A program made the translations under genes and the position numbers. DNA of 64,000 bases from Mucilaginibacter flavidus (GTDB taxonomy: Bacteria; Bacteroidota; Bacteroidia; Sphingobacteriales; Sphingobacteriaceae), in NCBI RefSeq assembly GCF_024055575.1, contig NZ_JAMXOE010000004.1, positions 1-64,000 on the forward strand, written 5' to 3'. The notes under the pieces were generated by a model, which did no database searches, was not told where the DNA came from, and was given only the letters and a program-made list of their open reading frames with translations. Position 1 is the stretch's first letter. Each line of letters starts with the position of its first letter. This document shows positions 43,009 through 51,897 of the stretch, piece by piece.

Positions 43009-43784
43009 TAACTGTTCTTCTTATCGGGCTGCAGAAAATTATTCAATATTATTAAAAACTCGCCCAGTTTTTCAACGAAGGCAAAGTGACCTGCATTTTT
43101 TAACACCACCAGGCCGGCGTTGGGTATCAGCTTTTCCATTGTTTTGGCATCGCTGACAGGGGTGGCCGTGTCGTTTTCGCCCCAAACCAGCAGGGTGGGG
43201 GCTTTTATGTTTGGCATTTCTGCCTTCAAATCTTCGTTAACCGATTTTACCAGCACCTGCCGCATAATAGCCGATGCGCTTTTATAATCGCTCGACCCGG
43301 CTTGCTTGCGGTAATTTTCAATTATCTCGTTGGCCTTTGTGCGGCCAACCAAATAGGGCAGTACCGCCCGGACAAATTTGTAGGTGTAAATTTTTATGTA
43401 ATAGCTTAAGGGACGGTGCGGTTTAATGCCTGCGCTATCCAACAAAACCAGCTTTAAAACCGGGTTGCGCGATGCGTAAACAATAGATATCCGGCCACCA
43501 TAGGAGTGCCCAGCCAAAATTGGATTGCTGATGTTTTTAAGCTTGAAAAATTCTTCGATAAACGCGGTGTACTCGTAAACACCCCATACCTCTTTAGGTT
43601 CCTGGCTTTTACCAAAACCTGGCAGGTCGATTGAAAAAACGTGAAATTCACTTTCCAGGTTTTGCTGTACCCTTGTAAAAGCCTCCAGGTTTGAGCCCCA
43701 GCCGTGCAGAAGAACAACCGGCTTACCTTCACCTGTTTCCCTGAAATTTACATTAAGTCCCTTAACAATTTGGGTTTGCTCCAT
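43008..43784 (-). CDS. Cytoplasmic alpha/beta hydrolase
   Basis: A 258-residue alpha/beta hydrolase without a signal peptide. The oxyanion motif is VVLLHGWGSNLEAF, the nucleophile LAGHSYGGRISIV, the acid VWGENDTATPV and the His KNAGHFAFVEK; the triad is complete. It resembles BioH/MhpC-type C-C hydrolases and esterases. It is the first gene of the Mur ligase-ddl-aminotransferase operon and overlaps the Mur ligase start, so it probably acts in the same pathway, perhaps removing a protecting or wrong acyl group (speculation). Confidence 0.9.
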   Translation of the reverse strand: MEQTQIVKGLNVNFRETGEGKPVVLLHGWGSNLEAFTRVQQNLESEFHVFSIDLPGFGKSQEPKEVWGVYEYTAFIEEFFKLKNISNPILAGHSYGGRISIVYASRNPVLKLVLLDSAGIKPHRPLSYYIKIYTYKFVRAVLPYLVGRTKANEIIENYRKQAGSSDYKSASAIMRQVLVKSVNEDLKAEMPNIKAPTLLVWGENDTATPVSDAKTMEKLIPNAGLVVLKNAGHFAFVEKLGEFLIILNNFLQPDKKNS

Positions 43785-43803
43785 AAGTATGTAACGATGC
43801 TGG

Positions 43804-43811
43804 CAAAGATA
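43804..43811 (-). promoter_or_regulatory. Putative -7 box of the hydrolase-Mur ligase-ddl operon
   Basis: Minus-strand TATCTTTG fits TAnnTTTG exactly, 19 bp before the hydrolase start codon. No good -33 element at the right spacing. Confidence 0.4.
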
Positions 43812-43960
43812 ATAAATAAGTGACAGCTATAACAGGCAACGTCCGGTTACGCGTTGTCAAAAATTGCTAACAAATACAAAGTACTTAAGTGTTAAAAAAG
43901 ATGAGAATTATTCCTGGTTATTTTTCGAGAATCTAAAAAAGAATGAGTTTTTATTGATAA

Positions 43961-45445
43961 TTAACTAATCGCTATAATGGCTCGTTTTAGTATATCAATA
44001 GCTTGCTCCAGCTCTATCGGGTTTAATGATGCAAAGCCAATCCTTACGTGATTTTGGAGATAGGCAGGGTCATGATAATAATCGGTGCCGTCGCTTATGG
44101 TGAGCCCCATGGTTGCCGCCTTTGCTGCTACTTCTGCTGGCTTTAGCCCTCTTAAGTATTCCATCCAGATAGCAAATCCCCCATCAGGTATTTTGAACTT
44201 CACGTATTCGCCTAATTTTTCCTGTAGTAAACGGCACAATATATCCCGCCGCTCGTGGTAGACTTTGTTGGCTTTTTTTAGGTGACGGCTTATGTCTCCG
44301 TTTTTTATCAGGGTGGCCATGGCTTCTTCAATCAGTTGCTCGCCTTGCCGGTCAACCAGTTTACGGAAACGGGTAGCCTGCACAATTAAATTTACAGGTG
44401 CTATCATAAAACCCATGCGGATGCCGGGTGCAATTGTTTTTGAAAATGAACCTACGTAAACAACCGAACCGCAATAATCAACACTTGCCAATGGCAATAT
44501 AGGGCTGCTGGCGTAATGAAAATCAAAGTCATAATCATCTTCAACAATGGCAAATTTATGTTTGCGTGCCAGTTCGAGCAATTGCATGCGACGCTCGGCA
44601 CTGAGGGTTACGGTTGTTGGGCTATGGTGATGTGGGATTACATAAACCAGCCTGACTTTTTTCTTTTTGCAGATGTCGTCGATAGCGTCAACATTGATGC
44701 CGTTTTCGTCAACCGGTAACAACTGTACTTTAGCGCCGGCCAGTTCAAAAATCTCGCTGGCTACGGTATAACCGGGGTCTCCTGCAATAACAATGTCGTT
44801 TTTACTGATTAACACCTGCCCGATGAGATACAAGGCCATCTGCACGCCTTTGGTTATCAAAATATTTTCGGGTTTAACCTGCAAGCCGCGTGTTTCGCCA
44901 AAAAAACGGGCAAGTTCATTCCGTAAGTTTTCTGAACCCTGTTCGGGGCCGTACAACAGGTATTTCGACGTGAAATGATACCGGGCAAAACGGCGGTATT
45001 CGCGTACCATTAACTCAATAGGAGCAAGGCGCGTATCGGGGAAGCCATCATCAAAAACCAGGTTATGTTCTGGCTTTTTTTGGAAAGGCTGTGAAAACGG
45101 TGAAGAACTGACCGGTACTTCAAAAAATGTTTTATCTGGATAAGCGTTTTGCTGTAACTCATCTTTGATTTTCCTTGGCGATACATCAGGCAGGTTTTTG
45201 GCAACAAAAATGCCCTTACGCGGGTAGGCATCAACCCAGTTTTGGGCATACAGTTCGTCGTAAGCTGCTACCACCGTTTTGCGGTGTACCTGCAAATCGG
45301 CAGCCAGTATCCTGCTTCCCGGCAGTGCCGATGCAGGCTTTAACGTGCCGCGCCTTATGTGGCTGATAATGCCGTTTGCTATCTGCAAATAAACCGGCAC
45401 ATGCGAGTTTTTGTCGATGATTATGAGGCCCTTAGGAAATTGCAT
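43961..45445 (-). CDS. MocR/PdxR-family transcriptional regulator
   Basis: A 494-residue fusion of a GntR winged helix (residues ~12-80: PVYLQIANGIISHIRRGTLK, LPGSRILAADLQVHRKTVVA) to a fold-type I aminotransferase domain. The PLP Lys is in VYVGSFSKTIAPGIRMGFM. MocR proteins use PLP or its adducts as signal; PdxR controls vitamin B6 synthesis and GabR GABA use. No pdx or gab gene is nearby. It is divergent from a DoxX-EamA operon, and repeated TGGACTA sites between them point to control of both. Confidence 0.94.
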   Translation of the reverse strand: MQFPKGLIIIDKNSHVPVYLQIANGIISHIRRGTLKPASALPGSRILAADLQVHRKTVVAAYDELYAQNWVDAYPRKGIFVAKNLPDVSPRKIKDELQQNAYPDKTFFEVPVSSSPFSQPFQKKPEHNLVFDDGFPDTRLAPIELMVREYRRFARYHFTSKYLLYGPEQGSENLRNELARFFGETRGLQVKPENILITKGVQMALYLIGQVLISKNDIVIAGDPGYTVASEIFELAGAKVQLLPVDENGINVDAIDDICKKKKVRLVYVIPHHHSPTTVTLSAERRMQLLELARKHKFAIVEDDYDFDFHYASSPILPLASVDYCGSVVYVGSFSKTIAPGIRMGFMIAPVNLIVQATRFRKLVDRQGEQLIEEAMATLIKNGDISRHLKKANKVYHERRDILCRLLQEKLGEYVKFKIPDGGFAIWMEYLRGLKPAEVAAKAATMGLTISDGTDYYHDPAYLQNHVRIGFASLNPIELEQAIDILKRAIIAIS

Positions 45446-45447
45446 AC

Positions 45448-45507
45448 TGGACTACCTTGTTTGTGTTTTCTGGACTATAAAGATAGTCCAATGATGTATT
45501 AATTTTA
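45448..45507. promoter_or_regulatory. MocR operator and divergent doxX promoter
   Basis: TGGACTA occurs at 45448-45454 and 45471-45477, 23 bp apart in the same direction, and the second is the left arm of a perfect palindrome TGGACTAT-AAAG-ATAGTCCA (45471-45490). A weak -7 box TAATTTTA lies at 45500-45507, so the palindrome covers the -33 zone of the doxX promoter. Two direct sites about two helical turns apart is the arrangement known for GabR-type regulators. Confidence 0.65.
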
Positions 45508-45527
45508 CATCAGCAAACAAAAATAAT

Positions 45528-45977
45528 ATGCAACTCATCAAAAAATATTCATCGGTATACCTAAGGGCAGGGCTGACATTCAGCTACCTGTGGGAAGTTG
45601 CCGACCGCCTTGGTATCATTGGCAAACACGGCCAGCCGCACGTAGGCTGGGGCGACTGGGCCCATTTTATAGATTATGCCCGCCAGACAATGGCCTTTAT
45701 TCCTGCTGGGCTAATACCTGTTTTTGCAGCGATTGCCACTTTAGGCGAGGGGTTATTCGGACTGATGCTGTTAACCGGATTTTTTACCAGGGTTGCTGCT
45801 GTAGGCAGTGGCTTGCTGGCTCTCGCCTTCGGCATTTCAATGGCTATATCGTTTGGGATTGAGTCGCCGCTGGGCTATTCAGTTTTTACGGTTAGCGCAG
45901 CAAGCCTGTTACTGGCAAGTCTGCCAGATTATAAATGGAGTATAGATTCACTATTAAATAAAAATCAACAATCATGA
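45528..45977 (+). CDS. DoxX family membrane protein
   Basis: A 149-residue protein with about four transmembrane helices and the DoxX pattern (YLRAGLTFSYLWEVADRLGI, LGEGLFGLMLLTGFFTRVAA). DoxX proteins sit in the inner membrane and are tied to redox or thiosulfate metabolism, but most are uncharacterised. It overlaps the start of the EamA gene by 4 bp (ATGA) and lies opposite the MocR regulator. Confidence 0.88.
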   Translation: MQLIKKYSSVYLRAGLTFSYLWEVADRLGIIGKHGQPHVGWGDWAHFIDYARQTMAFIPAGLIPVFAAIATLGEGLFGLMLLTGFFTRVAAVGSGLLALAFGISMAISFGIESPLGYSVFTVSAASLLLASLPDYKWSIDSLLNKNQQS

Positions 45978-46978
45978 AAACAATTCAGCAAAAAGCGCCT
46001 GCATTATTGGTGATAATTGCATTCGCAACGGTTTATATCGTGTGGGGCTCAACCTACTTTTTTATAAAAATGGCTGTAAACGGTTTCCCCCCTATGTTGA
46101 TGGGAGCATTCCGTTTCACCACTGCGGGCTTATTATTGCTCGGTTACAGCGCTATTAAGGGTGATAAAATTTGGGTAAAACGGGACATTATCAACTCGGG
46201 CATCAGTGGTTTGCTTACCCTGTTTGTGGCAACAGGCATCGTAATTTGGGTTGAGCAAACTTTACCCAGCGCCATGGTTGCCATATTGGTTTCGGCAAGC
46301 CCCATATGGTTTGTTTTGATGGACAAAGTAAATTACTGCACCAATTTTAAAAACAAGGCCGTTATTTTAGGGGTGCTAGTTGGTTTTGCGGGTGTTATGT
46401 TATTGTTTGGTGAGCAGCTAAGTAAAGCCCTTGGCGGTAATTATAACCCTTCAATGCTTTTCGGGGTTGGCCTGTTATTGCTTGGAACAGTTGCATGGTC
46501 GGCAGGGTCGTTGTTTTCGAAAAGGAAAGGCAGCAGCAGCCCTGCCCTTTTAAATACCGCCTGGCAGATGATTATTGCCGGCCTTGCCTTTGTACCTGCA
46601 GCTTTTGCTCACCACGAGGTTAGCAGCTTTAACATTCAACACGTACCAACGCAGGCGTGGATGGCTTTGGTTTATTTAATAATATTCGGTTCCATCGGTG
46701 CGTTCAGTGCGTATATATGGCTGTTGCAGGTGCGTCCGGTTACACAGGTAAGCACACACTCATACATTAACCCGGTTATCGCACTTTTGCTGGGGATGTT
46801 TTTTGCAGGGGAACATATTTCTGTGCTGCAAATAGCCGGATTGGCGATCATCTTGTTTAGTGTGCTGCTCATCAACCTTGATAAATACCGCAACGCAATC
46901 AAAGAAAAGAAACCCGAAGCGCCGGTTATTAAACTTACTGATTTGCAAGCCAACGGCAAAGCGTTGAAAGCGTGTTAA
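45974..46978 (+). CDS. EamA/DMT-superfamily transporter
   Basis: A 334-residue inner-membrane protein with about ten helices in two EamA repeats. The N-terminal FATVYIVWGSTYFFIKMAVN and RFTTAGLLLLGY, then LLGTVAWSAGSLFSKRKGSS and QVRPVTQVSTHSYINPVIAL, are typical of the RhaT/YedA-like drug/metabolite exporters. The cargo is unknown; members export amino acids or related small molecules. Translationally coupled to doxX and probably under MocR control, which suggests an amino-acid-like or PLP-reactive cargo. Confidence 0.92.
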   Translation: MKTIQQKAPALLVIIAFATVYIVWGSTYFFIKMAVNGFPPMLMGAFRFTTAGLLLLGYSAIKGDKIWVKRDIINSGISGLLTLFVATGIVIWVEQTLPSAMVAILVSASPIWFVLMDKVNYCTNFKNKAVILGVLVGFAGVMLLFGEQLSKALGGNYNPSMLFGVGLLLLGTVAWSAGSLFSKRKGSSSPALLNTAWQMIIAGLAFVPAAFAHHEVSSFNIQHVPTQAWMALVYLIIFGSIGAFSAYIWLLQVRPVTQVSTHSYINPVIALLLGMFFAGEHISVLQIAGLAIILFSVLLINLDKYRNAIKEKKPEAPVIKLTDLQANGKALKAC

Positions 46979-47076
46979 CAGAGTTAATAGTGAAAAATCC
47001 CGGTTGGCGTAAGGTTGGCCGGGATTTTTTTTGCGGATTTTAAAAAAGCTGTTTAGGCACCTCGCAGATTGCAAGC

Positions 47077-47105
47077 GGGAGACGCGAAGCATTGCGTCTC
47101 TACGA
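47077..47105. repeat. GAGACG repeat, short copy
   Basis: A single arm of the family, GAGACGCGAAGCATTGCGTCTC, forming a small hairpin between convergent genes. Confidence 0.55.
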
Positions 47106-47112
47106 GGCTATT

Positions 47113-47595
47113 TTATTTCTTTGCTTTGCCCGTTTCCTTATAAACAACCGTATATCCAGCCTTTTCATCGGTATGCTCGCGGCCTGTTTTTGCGTCAAAT
47201 GTCAGCGGTTTTTGCATTAGCCTGTTACCGTTCAACACCAATTTCAAACCGATGGTATCTGTCATGCCTTCCTGCATAAAACTCCACACAGCGTTAACGG
47301 TGTCGCCTTTTGCAGTGCCTGTAAGCGTTCCTTTGCGGCTGTCCTTTTGATAAGGTAGCCAGTTCATCTGGCCGGTTACTTTATTATTTTTTATAGCAAG
47401 CTCAATAGTTGTGCTGTCCTGGTTTTTAGTGCCTTCAGTTAATAAAAAACAACGCGAGGTGTCGGTAGCCGTCGCAGTCTTCAATGTTGAAGAATCCGGG
47501 CTATCAGCATCCTTGCTTTCGGTTTTGGTGTTATTTGATGTGCACGCCGCCGCCAGCAACGAGATTAAAATCAAACTTAAATTAAAATACTTCAT
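47113..47595 (-). CDS. Hypothetical lipoprotein
   Basis: A 160-residue lipoprotein: signal with lipobox LAAAC (Cys near residue 18), then a Ser/Thr/Asp-rich linker, then a beta-rich domain (TTIELAIKNNKVTGQMNWLP, RKGTLTGTAKGDTVNAVWSF). The pattern of short strands resembles small lipocalin-like domains that bind or sense ligands. No known family motif. It lies downstream of araA in the same direction, 76 bp away, but has no evident role in arabinose use. Confidence 0.75.
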   Translation of the reverse strand: MKYFNLSLILISLLAAACTSNNTKTESKDADSPDSSTLKTATATDTSRCFLLTEGTKNQDSTTIELAIKNNKVTGQMNWLPYQKDSRKGTLTGTAKGDTVNAVWSFMQEGMTDTIGLKLVLNGNRLMQKPLTFDAKTGREHTDEKAGYTVVYKETGKAKK

Positions 47596-47671
47596 ACAAC
47601 TATGACAGTTTTAACAGCCAAAAGTTTTCGAAAAGCTAATCCTGCAAATCCTGGCAATCCTTTAATCGTGT

Positions 47672-49162
47672 TTATTTATAACTCGCATCATTCCACCGCA
47701 ATTCATTCCGTAACTGGTCCAGTTTAGTTTCCTTCCCAATGCGTATAAATTCCAATCCTGCTATATCAGCAAAGTCCTGCAGGTGTTCAGCTGTTAAATT
47801 CTGGCTGTAAGCGGTATGGTGCGCGCCTCCAGCGTAAATCCAGGCTGCGCAACCGGTTTTCATATCCGGGTACGGTTTCCAAAGTACACGCGCAACAGGC
47901 AGGTTAGGTAAATCATTTTGCGGCTCAACGGCTTCCACTTCGTTAATTAACAAACGGAAACGGTTGCCCATATCTACTATCGAAGCGTTTAATGCCGCGC
48001 CACCTGCCACATTAAATACAAGCCTTGCAGGGTCGGCTTTGCCACCGATTCCAAGCGGGTGAACTTCCAGGGCAGCTTTGCCATTAGCCAATGAAGCATC
48101 AATTTCCAGCATATGTGAACCTAAGACCAACTGATTATTTGGGTCGAAATGATAGGTGTAATCTTCCATAAATGCATTGCCTCCCTTAAGGCCACTGCCC
48201 ATTACCTTAAAGGCACGCACTAGCGCGGCAGTTTTCCAGTCGCCCTCGCCGGCAAAGCCATAGCCTGCGGCCATCAACCGCTGGGCTGCAATACCCGGCA
48301 ACTGTATCATGCCGTGTAAATCTTCAAAAGTATCAGTGAAGCCCTTAAAGCCGCCTTCTTCCAAAAACTTCTTTAAGCCCAGCTCAATTTTTGCTGCATC
48401 ATAAACTGATTGATGCTTGGCCCCGCCTTTTTGCAAATCAGCAGCCATGGTGTAAGTTGCCTCATATTCTGTAAGCAATTCATTAATCGCATCATCGCTA
48501 ATGCTGTCAATAACTTTCACCAAATCGCCAACGCCGTAGGTATTTACTGAATACCCAAATTTTAGTTCTGCTTCAACTTTATCGCCTTCGGTAACGGCAA
48601 CATAGCGCATGTTGTCGCCAATACGGGCGAATTTTGCGCCCTGCCAGTCGTGCCAGCCGGCTGCGGCCCTTGCCCAGGCATTTATTTGGCCCAATACTTC
48701 CGGGTCCTGCCAATGGCCAACCACAACTTTGCGGTTTTTACGCATGCGTGATACGATGAAACCAAACTCGCGGTCGCCATGGGCGCTTTGGTTCAGGTTC
48801 ATGAAATCCATATCGATAGAACTCCACGGGATATCGCGGTTAAACTGCGTATGCAGGTGCAGCATTGGTTTTTGCAGGATGCTTAAGCCGCGAATCCACA
48901 TTTTGGCAGGGGAGAAGGTGTGCATCCAGGTTATGATACCGATGCAATTTGCAGTGGTATTTGCATCCTGGAGGGTGGCGTAAATTTCTTCCGGGGTTTT
49001 AACAACCGGTTTGTAAACCACACGAACAGGCGTACCTGCCGCACCATCCAAACCCTTTGCAATTTGCTGAGAATGCTCTGCAACCAGTTTTAAAGTTTCT
49101 TCTCCATACAAGTGCTGGCTCCCGGTTATAAACCACACTTCAAATGCTTTAAGATCTATCAT
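47672..49162 (-). CDS. araA: L-arabinose isomerase
   Basis: A 496-residue Mn-dependent isomerase converting L-arabinose to L-ribulose in the cytoplasm. Length fits E. coli AraA (500). Characteristic blocks are [18 protein letters not shown] near the start, [58 protein letters not shown] and the C-terminal [17 protein letters not shown]. The metal-binding Glu and His residues are in those blocks. Third gene of the araB-araD-araA series. Confidence 0.97.
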   Translation of the reverse strand: MIDLKAFEVWFITGSQHLYGEETLKLVAEHSQQIAKGLDGAAGTPVRVVYKPVVKTPEEIYATLQDANTTANCIGIITWMHTFSPAKMWIRGLSILQKPMLHLHTQFNRDIPWSSIDMDFMNLNQSAHGDREFGFIVSRMRKNRKVVVGHWQDPEVLGQINAWARAAAGWHDWQGAKFARIGDNMRYVAVTEGDKVEAELKFGYSVNTYGVGDLVKVIDSISDDAINELLTEYEATYTMAADLQKGGAKHQSVYDAAKIELGLKKFLEEGGFKGFTDTFEDLHGMIQLPGIAAQRLMAAGYGFAGEGDWKTAALVRAFKVMGSGLKGGNAFMEDYTYHFDPNNQLVLGSHMLEIDASLANGKAALEVHPLGIGGKADPARLVFNVAGGAALNASIVDMGNRFRLLINEVEAVEPQNDLPNLPVARVLWKPYPDMKTGCAAWIYAGGAHHTAYSQNLTAEHLQDFADIAGLEFIRIGKETKLDQLRNELRWNDASYK

Positions 49163-49191
49163 GTTATAATTAGCGATTTTTTATAATTGGT

Positions 49192-49217
49192 GAATTAGCG
49201 AATTAGTGAATTAGTGA
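49192..49217. repeat. Tandem 8-bp repeat GAATTAG(C/T) upstream of araA
   Basis: Three consecutive copies of GAATTAGY in the araD-araA gap, followed by a partial fourth. The pattern resembles the ATTAG and GATTTAC unit repeats elsewhere in the window. Confidence 0.6.
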
Positions 49218-49274
49218 TTGAAAAAGCCATTTACTTAGTTATCTACTGCCAACTGCTTACTCAAAACTGCTAAC

Positions 49275-49976
49275 TCAACTCTGTCCATAGTAAGAATCCG
49301 GCCCGTGTTTGCGCTCAAAATGTTTTTTTATTAACGAATCCTTTAATCGGGGTGCGTTGTTGTTTATCTGCTCTGTTAAGTAGGCCATTTGCGCTACCGA
49401 CTCCAATACCGCGCTGTTGTAAACCGCTTTTTCGGCAGTTTTGCCCCATGTAAAAGGGGCGTGGTTACCTACCAGCACCATTTCTGTTTCTCTATAGTCC
49501 AATCCGGCTTGTTCAAAATGATTGATAATCTGGAAGCCGGTTTGATATTCATAATCGCCCCTTATCATTTCATCATCCATCGGCGGCGCACAGGGGATAT
49601 CAACCGTCAAATGATCGGCATGGGTGGTGCCAAATATTGGTATGCACCGCTGCGATTGTGCCCAGGCCGTTGCATAGGTTGAATGGGTATGCACTATTCC
49701 ATTAATACCCGCCCAATTTTTATACAACACAGCATGGGTTTTTGTGTCCGACGAAGGCCTTAAGTCTCCCTCGATGGTATTGCCGTCGAAATCAACAATC
49801 ACCATTTTTTCAGGCGAAAGCTCTTCATAAGGCACGCCGCTCGGCTTTATAGCAAAAACACCAAGTTCACGGTCGGCGGCGCTTACATTGCCGAAGGTAA
49901 ACAGCACCAGCCCCAGTTTGGGCAGCTGCATGTTTGCATCGTACGCGCTTTGTTTTATACGCTGATATTTGCTCAT
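49275..49976 (-). CDS. araD: L-ribulose-5-phosphate 4-epimerase
   Basis: A 233-residue zinc aldolase-type enzyme converting L-ribulose 5-phosphate to D-xylulose 5-phosphate, which enters the pentose phosphate pathway. Zinc-binding His residues lie in IVHTHSTYATAWAQ and in the NHAPFTWGKTAEKAVYNS block; TTHADHLTVDIPCAP is the other hallmark of AraD. Length is normal (E. coli 231). It lies between araB and araA; a palindromic repeat separates it from araB. Confidence 0.97.
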   Translation of the reverse strand: MSKYQRIKQSAYDANMQLPKLGLVLFTFGNVSAADRELGVFAIKPSGVPYEELSPEKMVIVDFDGNTIEGDLRPSSDTKTHAVLYKNWAGINGIVHTHSTYATAWAQSQRCIPIFGTTHADHLTVDIPCAPPMDDEMIRGDYEYQTGFQIINHFEQAGLDYRETEMVLVGNHAPFTWGKTAEKAVYNSAVLESVAQMAYLTEQINNNAPRLKDSLIKKHFERKHGPDSYYGQS

Positions 49977-50031
49977 TAGTATATTTTCAATTCGTTATCG
50001 CACAGGCCTGCGACTTGTGCTGGTGGATTTC

Positions 50032-50120
50032 GCCCTTTCAGGGCTTTTAGCTTTGGGTTCTACCAATTACTGCTGACCCTGAAAGGGTCAAATTCGTCAG
50101 CGCAGGGCACCGCCCTGCGC
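50032..50120. repeat. Cluster of three short palindromes between araB and araD
   Basis: GCCCT-TTC-AGGGC (50032-50044), GACCCT-GAA-AGGGTC (50075-50089) and GCGCAGGGC-ACC-GCCCTGCGC (50100-50120). This type of CCCTGAAAGGG-bearing repeat is another dispersed palindrome family. Placed inside the ara series, it could affect relative levels of araB and araDA. Confidence 0.65.
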
Positions 50121-50138
50121 GAAATTCGCGATAATTAT

Positions 50139-51806
50139 TTATTTAGTGCCCTCAATAAATTTCCCCAACCCGGCATATTGCTCATATCTCTTTTGATAAA
50201 CCTCTTGCAAGCCTTCATTCGGAAAATACTCTGCATCAAACCCACGGCCCATTGCCTGCATCGCATCTTCAACTGTCGGATAAATACCCGCCACCACTGC
50301 TGCAAACATGGCTGCACCCAATGCGCAGGTATGCTCAAACTGGTGTATCCGGATAGGCATACCCAATACATCGGCCATCATTTGCATGATATAGGGCGAT
50401 TTTTTAGCAACGCCGCCAATGCCGATCAGCCCTTTCACCGGTATGCCTTCTTCTACAAATCTGTCTACAATACTTTTTGCGCCAAAGCAGGTGGCCTCGG
50501 CTAATGCGCGGAACACACGCGGGGCATCGCTGCCCAACCCCAGCCCGGTTATTGCACCTTTAAGTGTTTGGTCGGCGTCGGGTGTGCGGCGGCCATTAAA
50601 CCAATCTATCGCAAGTTCATTATCTTCGTCAACAGGTAACAATGCCGCTTGTCTGCTTAGTTCAGGAATTATCTTCGCCACAAGTTCATCTTTCAAAGCT
50701 TCGGCTGTTTTTTGGTCGATAAGGGTTGACGACGTCAAAGCATTCAACGGCCAGGCCAAAATATTTTTAAACCAGGCATAAGTATCACCAAAAGCCGATT
50801 GCCCTGCCTCAAGCCCCACCATTCCCGGAATTACCGAGCCATTTACCTGCCCGCAAATACCGCGGATAAGCTTGCCTTCAATGTCTGCAGCCGGAGCCAC
50901 TAAAATATCACAAGTTGAGGTACCCATTACCTTGCTCAGGTGGTACGGTTCAATTTGCCCGCCAACGGCACCCATGTGGGCGTCAAACGCGCCTACGCCA
51001 ACAACCACATCGGTTGAGAGGCCTAACCTTTGGGCCCATTCAGGGCTTAAAGTACCTGCTGCTTCGTTGGATGTATAAGTATCTTTAAATAAACGTTCGG
51101 TAAAACCGGATAATAGCGGGTCGAGCGATGAAAAGAATTCATCAGGCGGTAACCCGCCAAACTCTTCGGCCCACAAGGCTTTGTGCCCAGCTGAGCAGCG
51201 GCCGCGTTTTATTTGCTCAGCATCGGTTCCGCCGGTTAATAAAAACGGTATCCAGTCGCAGTGCTCTACCCAACTATGGCAAGCCTTCGCAACCTGGTCA
51301 TCGGCCCTTAAGGTGCGCAGCAGTTTAGCCCAAAACCATTCGGACGAGTAAATGCCACCCACATATTTTAAATAATTTGTATCGAATTTTGTAGCATGGT
51401 CGTTTATCTGCGCCGCTTCATTAACGCCGGTGTGGTCTTTCCACAACACAAACATGGCATGCGGGTTGGTTTCAAAACCAGGCGTTAAAGCTAATGGGGT
51501 GCCGGTTTTGTCAACAGCAACGGGGGTTGAACCTGTTGTGTCCACCGCCAGGCCTTTAACGGCCTTTGCAACGTCCCGGCCAGCCTTCTTTAAACAATCC
51601 TTAATTGTCGCTTCCAGCCCTTCAATATAATCAAGCGGGTGTTGCCTGAATTGGTTTTCGGCGGCATTGCAATATAATCCCTGCTGCCAGCGCGGGTAAT
51701 TAAATACCGAAGTGGCAACTTCGTCGCCATTAGCGGCATCGATTAAAACCGAGCGAACAGAATCCGTTCCATAGTCAACGCCAATCACAAATTGGTGGGT
51801 GGTCAT
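50139..51806 (-). CDS. araB: Ribulokinase
   Basis: A 555-residue FGGY-family sugar kinase phosphorylating L-ribulose. The N-terminal phosphate loop is FVIGVDYGTDSVRSVLID, the substrate and Mg region is VKGLAVDTTGSTPVAVD, and the C-terminal ATPase loop is IPVKGLIGIGGVAKKSPYI. Length is close to the E. coli enzyme (566). It is the first of the ara catabolic genes and lies just downstream of the araR gene, same direction. Confidence 0.97.
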   Translation of the reverse strand: MTTHQFVIGVDYGTDSVRSVLIDAANGDEVATSVFNYPRWQQGLYCNAAENQFRQHPLDYIEGLEATIKDCLKKAGRDVAKAVKGLAVDTTGSTPVAVDKTGTPLALTPGFETNPHAMFVLWKDHTGVNEAAQINDHATKFDTNYLKYVGGIYSSEWFWAKLLRTLRADDQVAKACHSWVEHCDWIPFLLTGGTDAEQIKRGRCSAGHKALWAEEFGGLPPDEFFSSLDPLLSGFTERLFKDTYTSNEAAGTLSPEWAQRLGLSTDVVVGVGAFDAHMGAVGGQIEPYHLSKVMGTSTCDILVAPAADIEGKLIRGICGQVNGSVIPGMVGLEAGQSAFGDTYAWFKNILAWPLNALTSSTLIDQKTAEALKDELVAKIIPELSRQAALLPVDEDNELAIDWFNGRRTPDADQTLKGAITGLGLGSDAPRVFRALAEATCFGAKSIVDRFVEEGIPVKGLIGIGGVAKKSPYIMQMMADVLGMPIRIHQFEHTCALGAAMFAAVVAGIYPTVEDAMQAMGRGFDAEYFPNEGLQEVYQKRYEQYAGLGKFIEGTK

Positions 51807-51897
51807 AATTGGTTTTATTTTTAGTGTCGAAATAACACTTATTTTTTGACAAAACGAAATTTAGAAAAAAAAATTAATGTTTTTACTTTCGTAATTA

